Shown piece by piece: positions 12,540-26,600 of a stretch of DNA of 64,000 bases. Origin of the DNA: Onchocerca lupi. Its lineage: Eukaryota; Nematoda; Chromadorea; Rhabditida; Onchocercidae. Under the pieces are notes generated by a model. The model ran no database searches and had not been told where the DNA came from. It saw only the letters and a list, made by a program, of their open reading frames with translations. Numbering within the stretch: the first letter of the stretch is position 1; each line of letters begins with the position of its first letter. Position numbers and translations under genes: made by a program. The stretch is taken from the NCBI GenBank assembly GCA_028564675.1, contig JAOVVO010000011.1, positions 248,001-312,000 of the forward strand, in the 5' to 3' direction.

Positions 12540-15500
12540 ATGAATAATTCAATTGTATGGACAGTAAACGCATATGTTACTAATGATATGATAACTACAA
12601 CTGGTGATACTATCGTACAACTAACAACAGCTCTTTCAACTATTATGTAGGTTTTTTTATTCATTTCCTTTTTTAATATTTCATTTCAAATTAAAAAAAT
12701 TCTTCATGCAGACGAACGAAAGAAATTTGCTTCATACGGTGGTTGTTTTGTGAACAGATTTCGGATTGAATTCATGTCTATAAAAAAAAAAAAAAAAATT
12801 TCTTGAAAATAATTAATCATCAAAGAATTTTGCTTTTATTTATCGATTTTGGTAATGAAATAGATTATGCGAAATATTTGCCATCTTAGCTTGTTTTTAA
12901 ATCTTTTTAACGAAAATTTACATTTTTGGAAGAACGTTTTGTCAAAAAATCAACAGCTACCTTTCTAATGGTACAATTTAAATAATAAAATTTGAATTAT
13001 TTTATCTTCACACTTAACTTGATACAAATTTTTGAATTTTCTCTTTGATATTCAATCTTTCTCAATAAATTTTTGTTATGCGTAATTTTATTATCCGTAA
13101 TTTATCATTCTAATATTAAGAATATTAAAATATGATTTAAAAATTATTCCAAAATTATTTAGATAAATTTTCATTCGATTTTCAAAAATTATCGACAAAA
13201 AGTTGCGAATATCTGAATTTATTCGAGTAATTCAATCGTAATAAATGAAAGTCAATGTGACAAGTTTGATAATAGTTGCCTTTCTGCTTCAAAAATCTAT
13301 TTATATTTAAAATGTTTCATTTATTAATACCTATTTTTTTTTGATCGTAAATTTCATTTTTTTAAAAAAAAAAAGTAAGGTATAATTATTTGTGCTAATT
13401 ACGCAAATGCTTCCGTCATTCTAAGAGTTAAACTAGAAAAAAATCGCTGTCTAATTGCTTACATCCGCATTCTTCTCTATTCCTCATCTTATTTCTTTTC
13501 ATTTCATTTTTAGTTTTCAATTTCATTTCTTCTAATATTCTCATTGATAATTAATAATCCTATGTTAAATTTCTTCTCATCAATCACTCTTATCATCAAT
13601 CATCAGCGTAATGTTTATTCAATTTACCTGCAATTTAATTTTGCTCATTTCTTCATTTTCTTTAAACTATCATCAAATAATAAAATCACTATCATTCTTC
13701 TTCATCTTGAATAATACCGCTTATCAAAAAATATTTTATCATTTTTTGACGATGAATAATATATAAGCAAACAAATTATCGATTGAATTTTAAATATTTT
13801 AGGCATTACTTAATTCCATAATGATTTGATGAATCATTTCTTGAGGAATTATCAAAATGAGATCAAAATTTTTAGACTTATTTACTGCATGAACAAATTT
13901 CAAGATAGATTTGCTACAGCTTTTCAAATTAGGCTAAACGAAAAGGAAAAAAAACTTGAAGTTACAAATTTTTCATTACAACTCAAAAATCCTTCATTTT
14001 TATTTACTTGAAAATTTAGCCTTTTTTAATTTATTTTATGAAAAGATATTTTACACATATCTAATTTTATGTCATGTAATTTTTTCGAAATTAATTATAC
14101 ATTATCATATATTGAAAATTACTTAGAAATTAATTTAAAATATTTTGTTTGCTCTCACTTTCAACAAAAATTTTTGTTATCAGCTTAAAAATTTTGACAA
14201 AGGCTTTATTTTTATTACTGTCATGTTGCATATATGTATATATATATGCCACTGTTTAGTGTCCACGAATTCAGCCTTAAATTTTAATTCTTTAAATTTC
14301 AATTGGCTATTGAGAAATTAATTTAGTTGCTAATGGTTGGAAATGCAAATCATTTTCTCCTTTAAATTTGCAAATTAAATTGTTTTAAGAAAGAATGGTC
14401 GGAAATTTTCAGACAAACTGATTCAGTTCATGCAAAAAGGGCAAATAATGTCCATCAAGGACAAGGAGTTTATAATGTATTTTACTTTTGCAAATATTTT
14501 GAAATTCCCTGAACTTTAACCTTAAAAGATAAACAATTAAATTTCAAATTTGATAAATTCTACAATGTAAATGTTTCTAGAAATTCATCCCTTAATCTTC
14601 AAATATCAGTAGTATCAAATAACTGATGAAGATTTTGGTATCTTATATTGATATTTCATAAAAATGTTTCAAAATTTGTCGAATTATCAGAAGTCAGTAA
14701 TCACTGACCGCTTGAAATAGACAATGATAATTGATATAAAAGTATAATCAGTAATGTATTATGATACATTGGACTATTTCTAGATTAGATGAAATAAAAT
14801 TGTCCGGATTGTTGAGAAAATCGAGATTTCACCCGAAAATAAGATGAATAAAAGGATGATTGTAATATACTTTTGATTATTTCTCGGAAATGAACTATTT
14901 AATTTTAACATAAAATAACATTTTTTTTCTCTGTTATGGGACTTAAAATAATCCCTCAGCTTAGGAAAATCAAGAAAATGAAATTTTTTTTTCTTTCTTT
15001 TATTTCAGCCTAAATAGCACATCAACATTGTCATCATCGCTATCAACAGCAGCAACATCACCGTTATCATCAATACAATCATCATCATCATCATCATCAT
15101 CACCATCTTTGTTATTATCAACATCACCACCATCATCATCATCATCATCATTGTCATCAGTATTAGCAACATCATCATCATCATCATCATCATCACTATC
15201 ATCATCACCATCATCATTATTACCATCATCATCTTTATCATCGGTGATGCTTGCTAATGAGATGGAAGTTATAGTGCAAGATGATTGCCAATTCAGGGCT
15301 ACACTTGAAAATTATATCACAATTGTTTCATTTTGCATCATTTTTTGTCTTTCTGTTGTAGGCAATGCAGTCGTTGTTGCTGTCATTTTGCAGGTTTGCC
15401 TCTTAATTTTTAATTTTTAATCATCCAAAGTAATCAATAAAATTTTTGACTTATAATTACTAAATGATATTTTTAGCATTATGTTAATTAAGTAATAGTT

Positions 15501-18500
15501 TTTCATTTAAAGATAGATAATATTTAATGATATTCATTTATTTATTTTTTTCAAATTAAAAAAAATAATTTTAATAATTTTTAGCAACATTCAATGCGTT
15601 CGGTGACAAATATTTATTTGTTAAATTTGGCAATTTCCGATTTGATGTTATCAGTGATTTGTATGCCACCAACTCTTGTTAGTTCCGTTATTTATTGTTG
15701 GATGTTCGGCGATCTCCTTTGCAAGTTATTTGCATACTTGCAGCGTATGTTTCGGTCTTTTTTTTTCCTTTCTGTCTATTGCATGCAAAATTTTGAATAT
15801 CTTTGCTATTTCTTAATTTTAAAGCAATTAATTTTTTCATTATTCCATAATTAACTCATCTCGCAATTCTTATAAGTTTTATTTGCTAGTTTTTCTCTGA
15901 AATTTGAATCTCTTGGAAATAAGTAATAATTTGAACTTTATTTATACTTATGGAATTATTATCTAAAGGTTAAGGGTTAAATTTGTAGCTTTTCTTTAGT
16001 TGAATTCATCGAATCAAAAAACTTATTGCTTTTCTTTTGATGGTTAAAGTTTAATGTGTTCCGAAACATTTTTAAAAGTACAGGACACCGTATTCTTTAC
16101 TCTTAATAACTACTGCTTGCTCTTTTTGCATGAACTAATCAGTTTGTCTGGAAATTTTCAATCATTCTTTCTCCGAACAATTTATTTTGTATCAAATTTT
16201 ATTAACTAAAAGGAAAAAATGATTTTCATCTAACCACTAGCAACTAAATCAACTTCTTAGTAAACTAACTGGCATTTAAAGAATGAAAATTAAGTCTGGA
16301 TCCGTAGACATTAAATAATAGTGTAATTGTCAACATCCTTAAGCTGTTAAAAAAATTATTGTTAGGAAAATCACAGAAAAATAAAATGTGAGAGCAATCG
16401 ATGCAAAAAGAAGTAATAAAGTAAACTTTTGATGAATTTATATGTGTCTTTTCAAAACAAAAACTGAAAATATATCTATATTTAATTTCGAGAAAATTAT
16501 AATTCCAACTGAATTGAGAATACTCTGACGTAAAAATAGATATTAATCCTTTCATAAATCATTCAAAAAAGATTTCATTTCATGTGAATAAAATTAGAAT
16601 ACACTTATATTAAAATTTAAAGTAACGAAATCAAAGAAAAAAAAGATGAAGTCAAAAGTATTTTAAATATAGAAAGTATTAAAAAGATATTGTGATAATC
16701 GAGAAAGAAGAAAAGAAACCTTGTCTTCAAGTATGTTAACATTCTTCGTAGTACTTTCAGTTACAATTTTAAATAATCCTGAATACCTAATCTCTTATTA
16801 TTTGTACAAAAAATAACTTACCGTAATCAATATTTTATGCTATCAAAAAATTTTTTTTTCATGCTATCAACATATATTGAAAAGAAATACGATGATTAAA
16901 TAAAGATTGTTTCACCAACCATAGATCACGGAGTATAATTAAATTTTATCAATCCTATTTTTCATTATCATTTCCTGTTCCTTGATATATCATGGTGAAG
17001 CAAAAGTAAACATTATGTTAGCTTTTTTTTATGACAAGTTCTCATCAAACTACATATTTCGAATTTTTTATTATCATTTTAACATCTTTGTTTTAAAAAA
17101 AAAGTGCGAATTTTAACAATGAACTAAATTAAGATTGTTTGATCCCAAGTAATATTAATTTATAATGATTATTCTATAAAAAATAACAATAAGGACAAGA
17201 CTATAATAATAACAGTACGATAACAGATCATGCACAAAGCGCAATAACAATAAGCTATAATAGTAATATGTCATACACAATAAGCAATGACAATAAGACT
17301 ATAATGATAACATTACCGTAACAAATCATGCACAATAAGCATGGCGGCAAAACCGTAAGATAATACTACCGTAACAAATCATATACCATAGTTAAATGTG
17401 TCTGACCATGCTTACCATGGCCAGATACAGCTAGTCTATGTGAATAAAAATGTCCGCTCACTTACTTTTACCTGTCACAGGTGTAACAAGCAAAAAAAAA
17501 AAAAAAAAAAACTAGATATATACTTATAAAACACACGCCTGTTCGAATGCAATGCCGCATCAAAATTGCAAAGCAATCGGTGAAGAATTTGCAACGTTAT
17601 GTGAAATGTCACAACGAACATTTACATTTTTATTTACATAGATTATCTGTCGACTATTATCTAGCAGTGAATCAATGATTGTTGACTTCGCTTTGTTTAT
17701 TTGTTAATCGGAGCGTTTTGGCGGGAAACATATTCTATCATTGCGGTGTTTTGGCGTTAAACATGTTTATCCTTATGGACAAGTAAAAAAAAAATAGATA
17801 TATCTAGATAAAAACACTTGTGTATTCGAATGCAACGTTGTGTCAAACGCTACAGCAAACGTTTCATTTTTATTTATGTAGATAATAAAACCATCATAAC
17901 ATATCATGCACAATAAAAAATAACAAAAAAATCGTAGTAATAACAAATTTTTTTTTTTTATAGCAATGAGACAATAATAATAATAACATTATCATAATGT
18001 ATCAAAAATAATGGACAATAATAACCATAAGAAATCAGAAACAATAAACAGTAATAACAGGATCATTATTAAATATAAATTTTTTTCACATTCAAAAAAA
18101 TTTCTGATGAATTGTTTTTTCCTCTTCTCGTTAGCTGTCAATTCAAGAAAGTGCATTTCTTCTTTTTTCTTTTTTTTTTTTCATTTCTATCTTTCAAATG
18201 TTACCAAAAACAAAAAAAAAAAAAAGTTTAACAATGACTGACTTAGCAAATAAATAAGCTTGCAAATAAAAAATTTAGTAATATATTCAAATAGATCGAG
18301 CAAAATTTTTTCATTATTTGCAAAATAATTAAACAATCATTCATGCATAATGCATGAAAAGAGAACAGTGTATTAAAAACTAACGATACCAAAATATAAA
18401 AAATATGAAAGTTTAATTTCATGATTAAGATATTATTTAATAAATTAGTGTAACAGTCTGCAAAATTATATCTTTTATGAGATTTACAATTATTTTAAAA

Positions 18501-19751
18501 TTAATATCAAAAAAATATTAAACATTACATAATATAATATTAAACTATCCATAACACGAAAAAAAAAGTATATAATGTTAAAATGTATATGGGAGAACAA
18601 ATAAACTATGGATAATATTTTTTAAAAAAATCCATTTTTTAATTTCTATTTTCTTAATTAAAATTTGAAAAAATTTTAATTAAAATTATTTTGCAGCAGT
18701 TGTTGTCACAGCATCAGCTTATACATTAGCTGTGATAGCATTTGAACGATATTATGCCATTTGTAAGCCATTACATTCGAGAATTTGGCATACTCGATCT
18801 CATGCCTATACAATGATCACTTTAGTTTGGCTTATTTCAATTTTGGCCAATTTACTTATGCTTTTTATGTACGAACTACAAACCTATAATGTTAATGGCC
18901 TTACATGTGCACCCAAACATCGGCCAATCCTTCATTTTGGTTATCAGGTAAATAAAATTCAACTTTCCCGAAAAAAAAGCCTAATTTTAATATTAATAAT
19001 TAATTATCTTATGCAAACTAAATCAAATACATTCAACCAGAAAAAAATTATTAAATTATTCTATTTTTAAATTTTTATTTCTTTTTTCCTCTTATTAAAT
19101 TATTCATTAACAGCTAATTAAAGTCTAATTGATTCATTTCTTGAAAATTTTTGAAAAAAAAAAAGATCTGTCAAAAATAATTTTTTTTCAAATTAAACAA
19201 TAAATACTTATTGTTGATTGTTTTTCTTTTCCTTTTCCTTTTTTTTTCCAGATATATATGACCTCAGTATTATTACTTATTCCATTATGCATAATGATTG
19301 TTTTATATGGATCAGTAATACATTCGCTTAGGATTGACATGAAAATGGATCATCCTGCCGCTACTATAAATAGTAAAAAAATTTTCAAATTTTTCAAATT
19401 AGACCTTTTTTTTTTTCAAACTTATTATTATAGTTTATTCCAAGCTTTATGACATACTATTTGTCTCGATTAATTTAGCCTAAAAATATTATCGATCAGC
19501 TGAATAGGAGCATGAAAAAGTCAAATCATAAATGACTTATTAATAAAATTTCCACATCATCAATCGAATAGTTGATTAAATTTTCCAGTTGCTATAGTCA
19601 CATTAGAATTTAATAAGCTGTTTCGTTTTCAATTGATTTTTTTTTCTATTTTTTTAATCATATTTTTAATATAACTGTTTTTTCCTTTTTTTTTTCTTTC
19701 GAAAATTTAGTCAAAAAATGAAAATGAAGAATGCAATTATTATAATAGTAC

Positions 19752-19786
<35 letters not shown>

Positions 19787-22700
19787 AAAAACATTATAAT
19801 GATAAAATCATTTAGCAAAATAATAAATGCAGTATGGATAATCGAATTTTTGAAAATAAGAAGGAAAAATTGAATGAAAAATTATGCCTCAATTCTTAAT
19901 TCCCGGTATTTCTCATAGTCGCATGATGCCATTTCGGAATGGAATAAAGAAACATCTATTCATGACATTTTTCAAATTAATTTTGCAAAAAAAATCACAT
20001 TATTAGGTCTTATTAAAATTTTCAAGAATTTTTCAAACATTCGTTTAGAATTTTTTCCTAGAAAACTAAAATTGATTTAAATTATCAAAAAATTTATTCT
20101 CTTCTTCATCTTTTGGTATAAACATCAAGCGTGAATGAAATGATTGTCTTAATTGCTTCAGAGTTTCCGATTTCTTTGAATTTTAAAAAAAAACAATAAA
20201 AAGAATTTTGTTAAAGTTTAGACAAACCATTTTTTGCCGCTAATTCTGAACGAATTCGAATTCGAAATTAATTCCTTTTTTTTTTTTTTTTTTCTTTTTT
20301 TAAGATAGCATGTATGTTACGTCAAGAAGCGGTGAACGAAAACAATCACGCAAAGATTCATCGTTGAATAATTTGCGATCGATCAAAGACAAGAGCAGAA
20401 TAAATATGAAGTTAGTAAATATTTGCAAATTTTTTATCAATTCAAAAATATTACTCATCGATTCTAAAGCACATCAAATCTAGTACTAATTTAATGAAAA
20501 ATTTCTAAATTTTGCTTCTTAAATTCCAATTTTAAACTATTCGAATAAAACTTTTCGAAATTTAAGTCATCTGTTAGAAACAAAATTTCGCAATAAATCG
20601 CAAATTTTTGGCAAATTTTGCCAAATAGTTTTGTTTGAAAATGATATTTTAAAATTAATTAAAACTTCAGTTCAGTTGAATCCGTGAAGTATAATTGCTT
20701 CAGTTGCTTTTATACTTCTATGAAACAATTACAAACCAATTCCAATTCAACATCAATTGTTAATGTGCCAAAAAATGTATCGATCGATTATAACAGCAAA
20801 AGTAGCTTACGATCTACTCATAGGTAAATTATCCTTTATCACTTCGTTCAAATAATAAAAAAAAAAAAACTCAAATTATCAAAATTAATGAATGATAAGA
20901 ATGATTGGGAATGATAAGAAAAAAAGCAAAGGTGATTACGATAAAACTATAACAAAGTGATAATTTTTTACGTGTAATACGTTTCGAACAATAATTATTT
21001 TTGGGAAATTGTGAATAAATTTTTCTCTAAATTTATTGACAATTTTCTATAATTATTGATTAAAAACGTATGAAACTTTTTTTTTTTTTTCAATAATTAT
21101 ATACTTTTAGAAAATCGTTTAAAAAATTTGTCATCTAATTATCGTAGTAAATGAATTGTAAAGCAGAAATATTCAATACTTTTAGTAAAATAGTGTGCCA
21201 TCTAAATGAAAAAGTTTAAAAAAAAAACGGTTAGATAAACTTTGAAATTGAATAATTTTCTTTTTTTTAATGAAAGTTGAAAAATTAAGTCAAAGTTCGG
21301 AAGTTGAATAAATATACTCTTTTTTTTTTCTGTCTTTTAATTAATAAATAATAATTTCGAAGGACAATTGTTCTTTTCAAAGACAATTTTAAAATTTTGA
21401 AAACAAAAAATTATTTTAAAATTTTGAGAACAGCAAAAACAAAAAGAGAAAAATTCATTCAAAAAAAAAAAAAACATAATATTTCATTTTTATTTTAATG
21501 CAATTTAATATTTTCTTCTTTTTTTTTTTGGTTTTTTTTAGCGAACGATCAGTTTTGGCCAAACAACGCGTTATCAAAATGCTTATCGTTATTGTGATCA
21601 TATTTTTTTGCTGTTGGACACCAAATTATATGTGGTGGCTATTGCTGACAGCCCAGGATTCATTTAAGGTTTGAACCTTTCTTTTTTTTTTTTTTAGAAT
21701 TTCAAATAATTTATGAATTTTTGGAAGAAAAAATTAACGTTTCATTATTTCCTTAACTACTTTTTTTTTTTCTTTTTTTACTGAATCAATGTTTAATTAT
21801 TATTTCTACTCGTTAATTATTTTATTAGATTTTAAATTGAATGCTCTAATTTTTTGATTTCGACCATTGTTTGATTTCGAAATTCTGATTATTCAAACAA
21901 TCATTCTCACCTATTGTTTTCTTCTTCAGCTTAAACTGTATTCCATTTTTTTTTTCTTTTAACAATTTATAATCTTCGCATATTTCACGCAATCATAATT
22001 GCTAAATATTTTTATGTCTACGGAAAAATTGACTTAGTGTTCCGCCGAATATTGATTAGTAATACTTTCTTTTTCATATTTGAATTTTTTCCTTAAAATA
22101 TTTTCATTTTAATTCAAATATTAAATTTATTAAATGAATAAAACAATTTTGTTTGCAGACTTTCGATATTTGGAATTCACAAGTGAACACAGCAATAACA
22201 GTACTTTGCTATATATCATCATGCGCTAATCCAATTACTTATTGTTTTTTGAATAAGAAATTTCGTACTGCACTTCTAATTACATTTGGTTGTTTGCATA
22301 AAAATTCAAATCAATATCAGACAACTTATTTACCTGAACAAATGGATACATTGACACCTAGGAAATCAACTGATGAAACGAGTATTTTACGAACAGAAAG
22401 GTCATTTTAACTTTTATATTTTTAATACTTTGTAAATTTTTATAGGATAAAATCAAATTTAAATCTAAAAAAAATTCAATTTCAAACTGCAAAATATTTC
22501 GCACTCTCATTTGCTTCAATATTAATGTTTCTTTCTACAAGCATTAATACTCATTTCCATCTCTAGGAATTTCTTTTAGATAAGAATTTTAACTAGAATG
22601 TATCAAAAGCATCATTAATACTGTGTATCATATTAAATTCAAATAAAAAAAAAAAAAAACGTAATATACTTGAATTTACTTTTTAGGAAGGATCAGAATA

Positions 22701-23050
22701 ATCAATCGGCAATAAATACTATTCACTCTAAAACAATACTTTATCATACAGGTTCAACTACTACTACAACAATAGAAATGAACACAGAATATCCACAAAG
22801 GAAGAGGTCAGAATTTAATTATTGATGTGAAAGAAAAAGAAAATTTATTTGAAATAATTGTAATTTTCTCTTCTCTGCTATAAAGTGCAGTACATAAATA
22901 TAATTCTAAACGTATGGAACGATAATTCGGAAAATTTGCAGGACGCATTTCGAGATCGCTAGAACAAAGCCTCAGTATACCAGGTCTATTAGTGATGGTA
23001 CAGCGAATGCTCGAACATATTCCATTAGCAAACTTTCAAAACAGACTTAG
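12540..23050 (+). CDS. ckr: cholecystokinin/sulfakinin-type neuropeptide receptor (class A GPCR), 11 exons
   Basis: Exons: 12540-12646, 15009-15393, 15585-15744, 18697-18947, 19252-19372, 20305-20410, 20671-20823, 21542-21668, 22159-22400, 22687-22806, 22942-23050. All phases close, giving 626 residues. Residues 37-113 are a Ser-rich extracellular tail, followed by TM1 at about 138-163 (GN-x-VV). ERY at 234-236 continues as YAICKPLHSRIWHTRSHAY, which closely resembles CCK receptors. ECL1 and ECL2 carry the usual disulfide cysteines. TM6 has CWTP at 452-455 and TM7 has NPITY at 494-498. A long third intracellular loop spans about 336-440. The CCK-receptor family binds amidated CCK/sulfakinin-like peptides (NLP-12 in C. 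elegans) and signals through G proteins; the ligand here is inferred. The last two exons encode a Ser/Thr/Arg-rich tail joined by AG|GTCA donors; without them the frame stops at 22408-22410. CKR-1 versus CKR-2 is not resolved. Confidence 0.9.
15028..15243 (+). repeat. TCA/TCATCA trinucleotide repeat in a coding exon
   Basis: A degenerate TCA microsatellite with interspersed CCA, TTA, ACA and TTG codons lies wholly inside GPCR exon 2. It codes for about 70 residues that are mostly Ser with Thr, Leu and Pro, ahead of TM1 and therefore extracellular. The opposite strand reads as an artefactual Met-rich ORF. Confidence 0.9.
17160..18060. repeat. composite repeat block in GPCR intron 3
   Basis: At 17160-17395 and 17880-18030 are degenerate copies of an ACAATAA / ACCGTAACAAATCATGCACAATAAGCA type unit (about 50-60 bp period). 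Between them, two copies of an ATAGATATAT ... TTCGAATGCAA ... CATTTTTATTTA-GTAGAT segment lie at about 17510-17645 and 17794-17885. At about 17690-17790 is a stretch matching 44655-44762 (CTTCGCTTTGTTTA ... TTAATCGGAGC ... AAACATGTTTATCCTT), which is part of the LTR family. No coding potential was seen. Confidence 0.6.
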
Positions 23051-23632
23051 TGCAACTATCTATTTATTTGAGTCAATTGATGATTATGCTATTAATGGAA
23101 GAAACATGTAAAATATATTGAATCAGTAATTCCGCGAAATAATACATTACTGATTTAATAGTAGAAAGATTTCTTCAAGAAAATAAGGAAAGAAATTCTG
23201 AATAATTTTTGCTCAGAAAATGATCCATTTGTTTGACAATTTAAAGCATTGAAATCCGGAATATTTCATTCATATTTTTAACTCATAAAGAGAAAAAATG
23301 AAAAAATCAAATATTCATTATTAAATATTACATACACCGAGAATCTTTAACATCTAATTTTTTTTTTTTTTTTTTTTGATAAAGCTATTTGAAGTTTCAA
23401 AAAAACCCTTTACTTTTGTTACGCTAATATTGTATTCACATTTGTTCTGCTCATTTTTAGTAAATTATTAAAAAAGCTAGCTCAATTTCATTTCAAATAC
23501 CTGTAGATCAGGAAATGTCAGTCACATCGAAGAGAAGATAATCTAGTATTATCCAGCACCCTTATCTGTACATACAAAATGTTCATCGATAAATTGTCTT
23601 TTATTAATATGGACAACAAAAATTGCATATTT
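23051..23632. other. convergent intergenic gap, GPCR / DPH1
   Basis: This is the 3' space between two convergent genes. It contains A/T tracts (for example near 23359-23376) and no ORF that continues either gene. It presumably holds both 3' UTRs. Confidence 0.6.
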
Positions 23633-26600
23633 TCAAGTTTGCGATGCAACGACCGTAATATGATTTCGTTTGGGACGACAGGCTCGATGTGTTTCATGAT
23701 TATTCGTCCACGGTCCAAGACTTTCATTCGCATAATAATCCATCGGATATGAGTCGGTTCGAAATGGAACATATTGCAGCACGGTCACCAATTCATAAGG
23801 GGTGAGAAGTGGTTTCTTGAAATTTACACCCCAATCGATCGACAAGCGAGGACAAGCCACCTGGACCCAACTAGAATGGAAATGACTTGCATTTCAAATA
23901 TAAGAATTACAAAAATTATAAAAATCACCAATGAAAAAAATCAAAATTCTAACTCTAATAAAAAAAATATTTAGATTTTAACTAAATCATGCACATCATT
24001 TTGTATTTCGAAAATTCCGACATTTCATGTTATAAATTCGGATTAAAAATACAAAAGTTTTTCGAGAACACAACATTTTTTCTCTTTTTCCCAGAAGCTT
24101 ACGTCAATAAACTATCAGTTGTTAAATACAAGTACATCTCAAGAAGTAGAACAATCCTCTACGGTCGAATCTCTCAGTTCCTTTCTAAACAGCCGAATAA
24201 ATGCCAAGATTGCGGGAAATGCTTTGTTTTGAGTCATGCTCATCACTTCATAAATTGTCATTTCATTCATGAACAATAGAGCAGGAAAATGCCGGGCAAC
24301 AAAACCAAACTAGTTGGTGTCTTTTTTGTTGAGATTGGTAAAAGATTACTAGTACTGCAGATTTTTCAAGCAATGAAATAACTTTGATTGAAAAATACTA
24401 CAACTATTACTTACCAATCAATATCAGTGAAAGAAGATAACTTTTGGGGCGTTATTTCTGAAAGAAGGACACGTACAAATTTTTTGCCAGATAGTTGTAG
24501 TTTCCTTTCCAAATCCTGAAACAAAAACTTTGCAGGGGAAAAAAATTCTTCAATCTTCGATTTTTCAGCAGGGGAAAAAAATTCTTCCATCTTCGATTTT
24601 TCAGACAAATATTTGTATATATAGAAAACTGACTTCAACAATTTTTGGGTTTCCTTGTCTACCCAATGAACCTTGTATAAGACCAAATACATGACATTTC
24701 TGAGCTATTTCTACAGCCTCTTTTCGTTTTCTAGTCATCAAATCGAAATCGTATTCCTCATGTGTGAACTTCCTGAAGTTTTTTAATCATAGAATTTACA
24801 AATAAAAGGAAATATAACACATTTAAAATTAAAATCAAATGAAATAAAGGAAAGGGATTTTCTTACTAAATTCGCTTATAAGTAAAAGACTAAAAATGTA
24901 TCTAAACTTAGTTCAAACACAGGATTAAGCTAAATAAATTTTACAATAAGTCTAATCAGTAAATAGTGTATAGTAATGCATAACAAAATCATTCAATTAT
25001 AACTTACTTCGAATACGGATCATATTGATAAGCAATAATAGATGGATTTTGGATCATCACTGATTCCAAATGAAACCGTCCATCACCCAGATATCTGGAA
25101 ACAGAGTGTCAATATTAACGTAATGCAACTAGCCGAATATGAGACTGTCTGCAGTTCTTAGTCCAAAAATTTTCAGTGTTCATCATCTTTTGAAATTATA
25201 TGAATAAATGGATGAGATTTTTGAAATTTCATTAGTTCACACTGAATATTTTCATGATGCAAACAATAACTTACATAACTGCATCGACATCCTCTTGCAA
25301 TTTGGGAGAAGTACAACCAAGGATTTCACCAGGACTGAGAGGTTTCACTTGTGGTATTAAAATATTATAGCCTTCGTCATTTAATTCTTTTTTCACACTC
25401 TAAAACAATCAGATGAATTACTTTCATCTCATTCAAATTTTACTAGTCCAGTTTTGAACCTTATTTAAGTAATTCTATTGTAATCTTTATAATCCTAAAT
25501 GTACTAGCAATGATTTTTTGCGAAATCATTACTACTACATTCAATGACTAGATTAGATAGGAAGATTGACGAACAGAACTATGAACAGTTTCGAGAACAC
25601 TAATGCGCAATGTATTTGATTTATATAATTAACTACTAGGTAATCATACTGATTTTTGCAATGATCGCATGACGCTAATTCAATTATTTTATAACAAAAA
25701 ATATAGTAAAAAATACTAACTTGCAAGCATGGAACGAATTGGATAGTACTAACTAATGCAAGTTTTTTATGTTTTTCGAAATTAGCTTTTAAAACATCAA
25801 TAAAATGGCCAAGATTTATTTCGATGTTCACAAAAATATAAAGCATTTCAATTCCTTGCGTTTCTTGAATTGGTATTAGGCAACTATGTCCATAATGAAC
25901 CATAAGATCACATCCTGCAAATATTTAATATCTCAGTTTGAAAATATTATGCTTCTGCAAGACAAAATTACACAGAAATACTCTGAACCAGCGCTAATTT
26001 TAACTAACGATTAACAAATGAAATGGTTTAATAACTGGAACTAAAAGTTCTTTCAGAATTAACATTTGACACTGCACTGTCGCATACAGAATTTAGCATT
26101 GAATGATTGGATTGCACTGGTATCTGAACTACGACAAAATTGCTGATAAGAATTAAAAACAGTTAAACCTTGAAATATTTAATTCACAAAAACAGGCTGA
26201 TGTGAAACTCACCAAGTGCTCGTGCTGCCTGATCACCCACACAACATGCTCCGTATGTGACGTCTCCCATAATTACAACTTCACAATCTGTATATTTTCG
26301 TAAAATATCCGCAATAACGCATGAATATAGAAGTAACCCTTCAGGAAATTGCAGACAGACTGAAAATCAAATTTCAAATTAAAATCTTGAAAATTGAAAT
26401 CAGTCCGACTTTAAAAAGTTGTGAGGAATACTCAATAATGTTCATGTCAAAAGATAATGAGTTTCCTTGCATCAACCGCATCCCGATGATATTGTTCAGA
26501 AAATAGACGATTTTACAACCTATATATTATATTTTTTTATAACGCTTTTTATATGCACATCAAACTAGCCTAACTTGTTGAAAAAATAAATTGTCTAACA

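Noticed and set aside
15005..15241. Met-rich minus-strand ORF
   Set aside because: Reverse complement of the TCA repeat in the GPCR exon; low-complexity artefact.
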